Assembly: GCA_903825675.1 (NCBI GenBank)
Contig: CAIKBN010000003.1
Span: 1-11,928 of the forward strand
Direction of reading: 5' to 3'
From: an uncultured archaeon
Lineage (GTDB): Archaea > Aenigmatarchaeota > Aenigmatarchaeia > GW2011-AR5
Length of the DNA: 11,928 nt
The notes under the pieces were generated by a model, which was not told the DNA's origin, did no database searches, and worked only from the letters and a program-made list of their open reading frames with translations. The translations under genes were made by a program, and so were the position numbers. Within the stretch, counting starts at the first letter, position 1, and each line of letters begins with the position of its first letter. Below are positions 11,881 through 11,928 of the stretch, one piece after another.

Positions 11881-11928
11881 TATTTTTGACTTCATTACGA
11901 GTTGAAGTCATAAAGACATCTGCAAAGA
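11881..11928 (-). repeat. multi-stem-loop element, copy D (inverted, cut by window end)
   Basis: Bases 11912-11928 are the exact complement of 8883-8899 in copy A (17 of 17), and 11881-11893 are the exact complement of 8928-8940 (13 of 13). Between them TGACTTC (11887-11893) pairs with GAAGTCA (11904-11910), which is stem 4. The element therefore runs in the opposite direction and continues beyond the window, where stems 3, 2 and 1 would be expected. Confidence 0.8.

Noticed and set aside
8668..11928. CRISPR array
   Set aside because: The repeats are few, long, palindromic, over 1 kb apart or unevenly spaced, and separated by genes; there are no regular spacers and no cas genes.

Overview
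The window is AT-rich DNA from an archaeon, most likely an uncultivated lineage of the DPANN or euryarchaeal kind; rank beyond Archaea is inference. The evidence is TATA/BRE promoters about 26 bases before genes with no or very short leaders, a tRNA gene without an encoded CCA end, a GatCAB operon, FtsZ, and a class III signal peptide pilin. Several starts are GTG or TTG with Shine-Dalgarno sequences matching AGGTGAT.

Layout. Bases 1-115 hold no gene; the first 28 are GC-rich and unlike the rest. On the minus strand lie a VIT/CCC1-like membrane protein (116-595), a class I methyltransferase (628-1323) and tRNA-Arg(TCG) (1387-1460). A nested inverted-repeat block (1463-1546) follows. Next comes a tight minus-strand operon, in transcription order gatC, an SDR oxidoreductase, gatA, an HD-domain protein and gatB (6006 down to 1594). 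Its promoter is divergent from an unknown single-span membrane protein (6096-6566, +). A minus-strand pair follows, a pentapeptide-repeat protein then a DUF1624-type membrane acetyltransferase (8012 down to 6599), divergent from an unknown soluble protein (8079-8612, +).

The right third is the unusual part. ftsZ (minus, stop at 9053), a rhomboid protease (10664-11308, +) and a pilin-like protein (11441-11851, +) are separated by copies of a noncoding element made of successive stem-loops. Copy A is 8668-8940, B is 10426-10621, C is 11306-11362 (first two stems only) and D is 11881-11928 (inverted, cut by the window end). The stems are conserved while sequence and length between them vary, and one stem position shows a G-C, G.U, A-U series among copies. 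The 280 bases upstream of ftsZ hold a second set of structures, including two adjacent hairpins with different stems but the same loop, TGTCCAG. I recognise neither system. The best candidate for something undescribed is this structured element with its cassette-like placement around ftsZ, rhomboid and pilin.

How genes work together: GatCAB makes amide aminoacyl-tRNA, and the SDR and HD proteins are co-transcribed with it for unknown reasons. Rhomboid and pilin are both envelope proteins and FtsZ is the division GTPase, but any functional link among them is only suggested by position.
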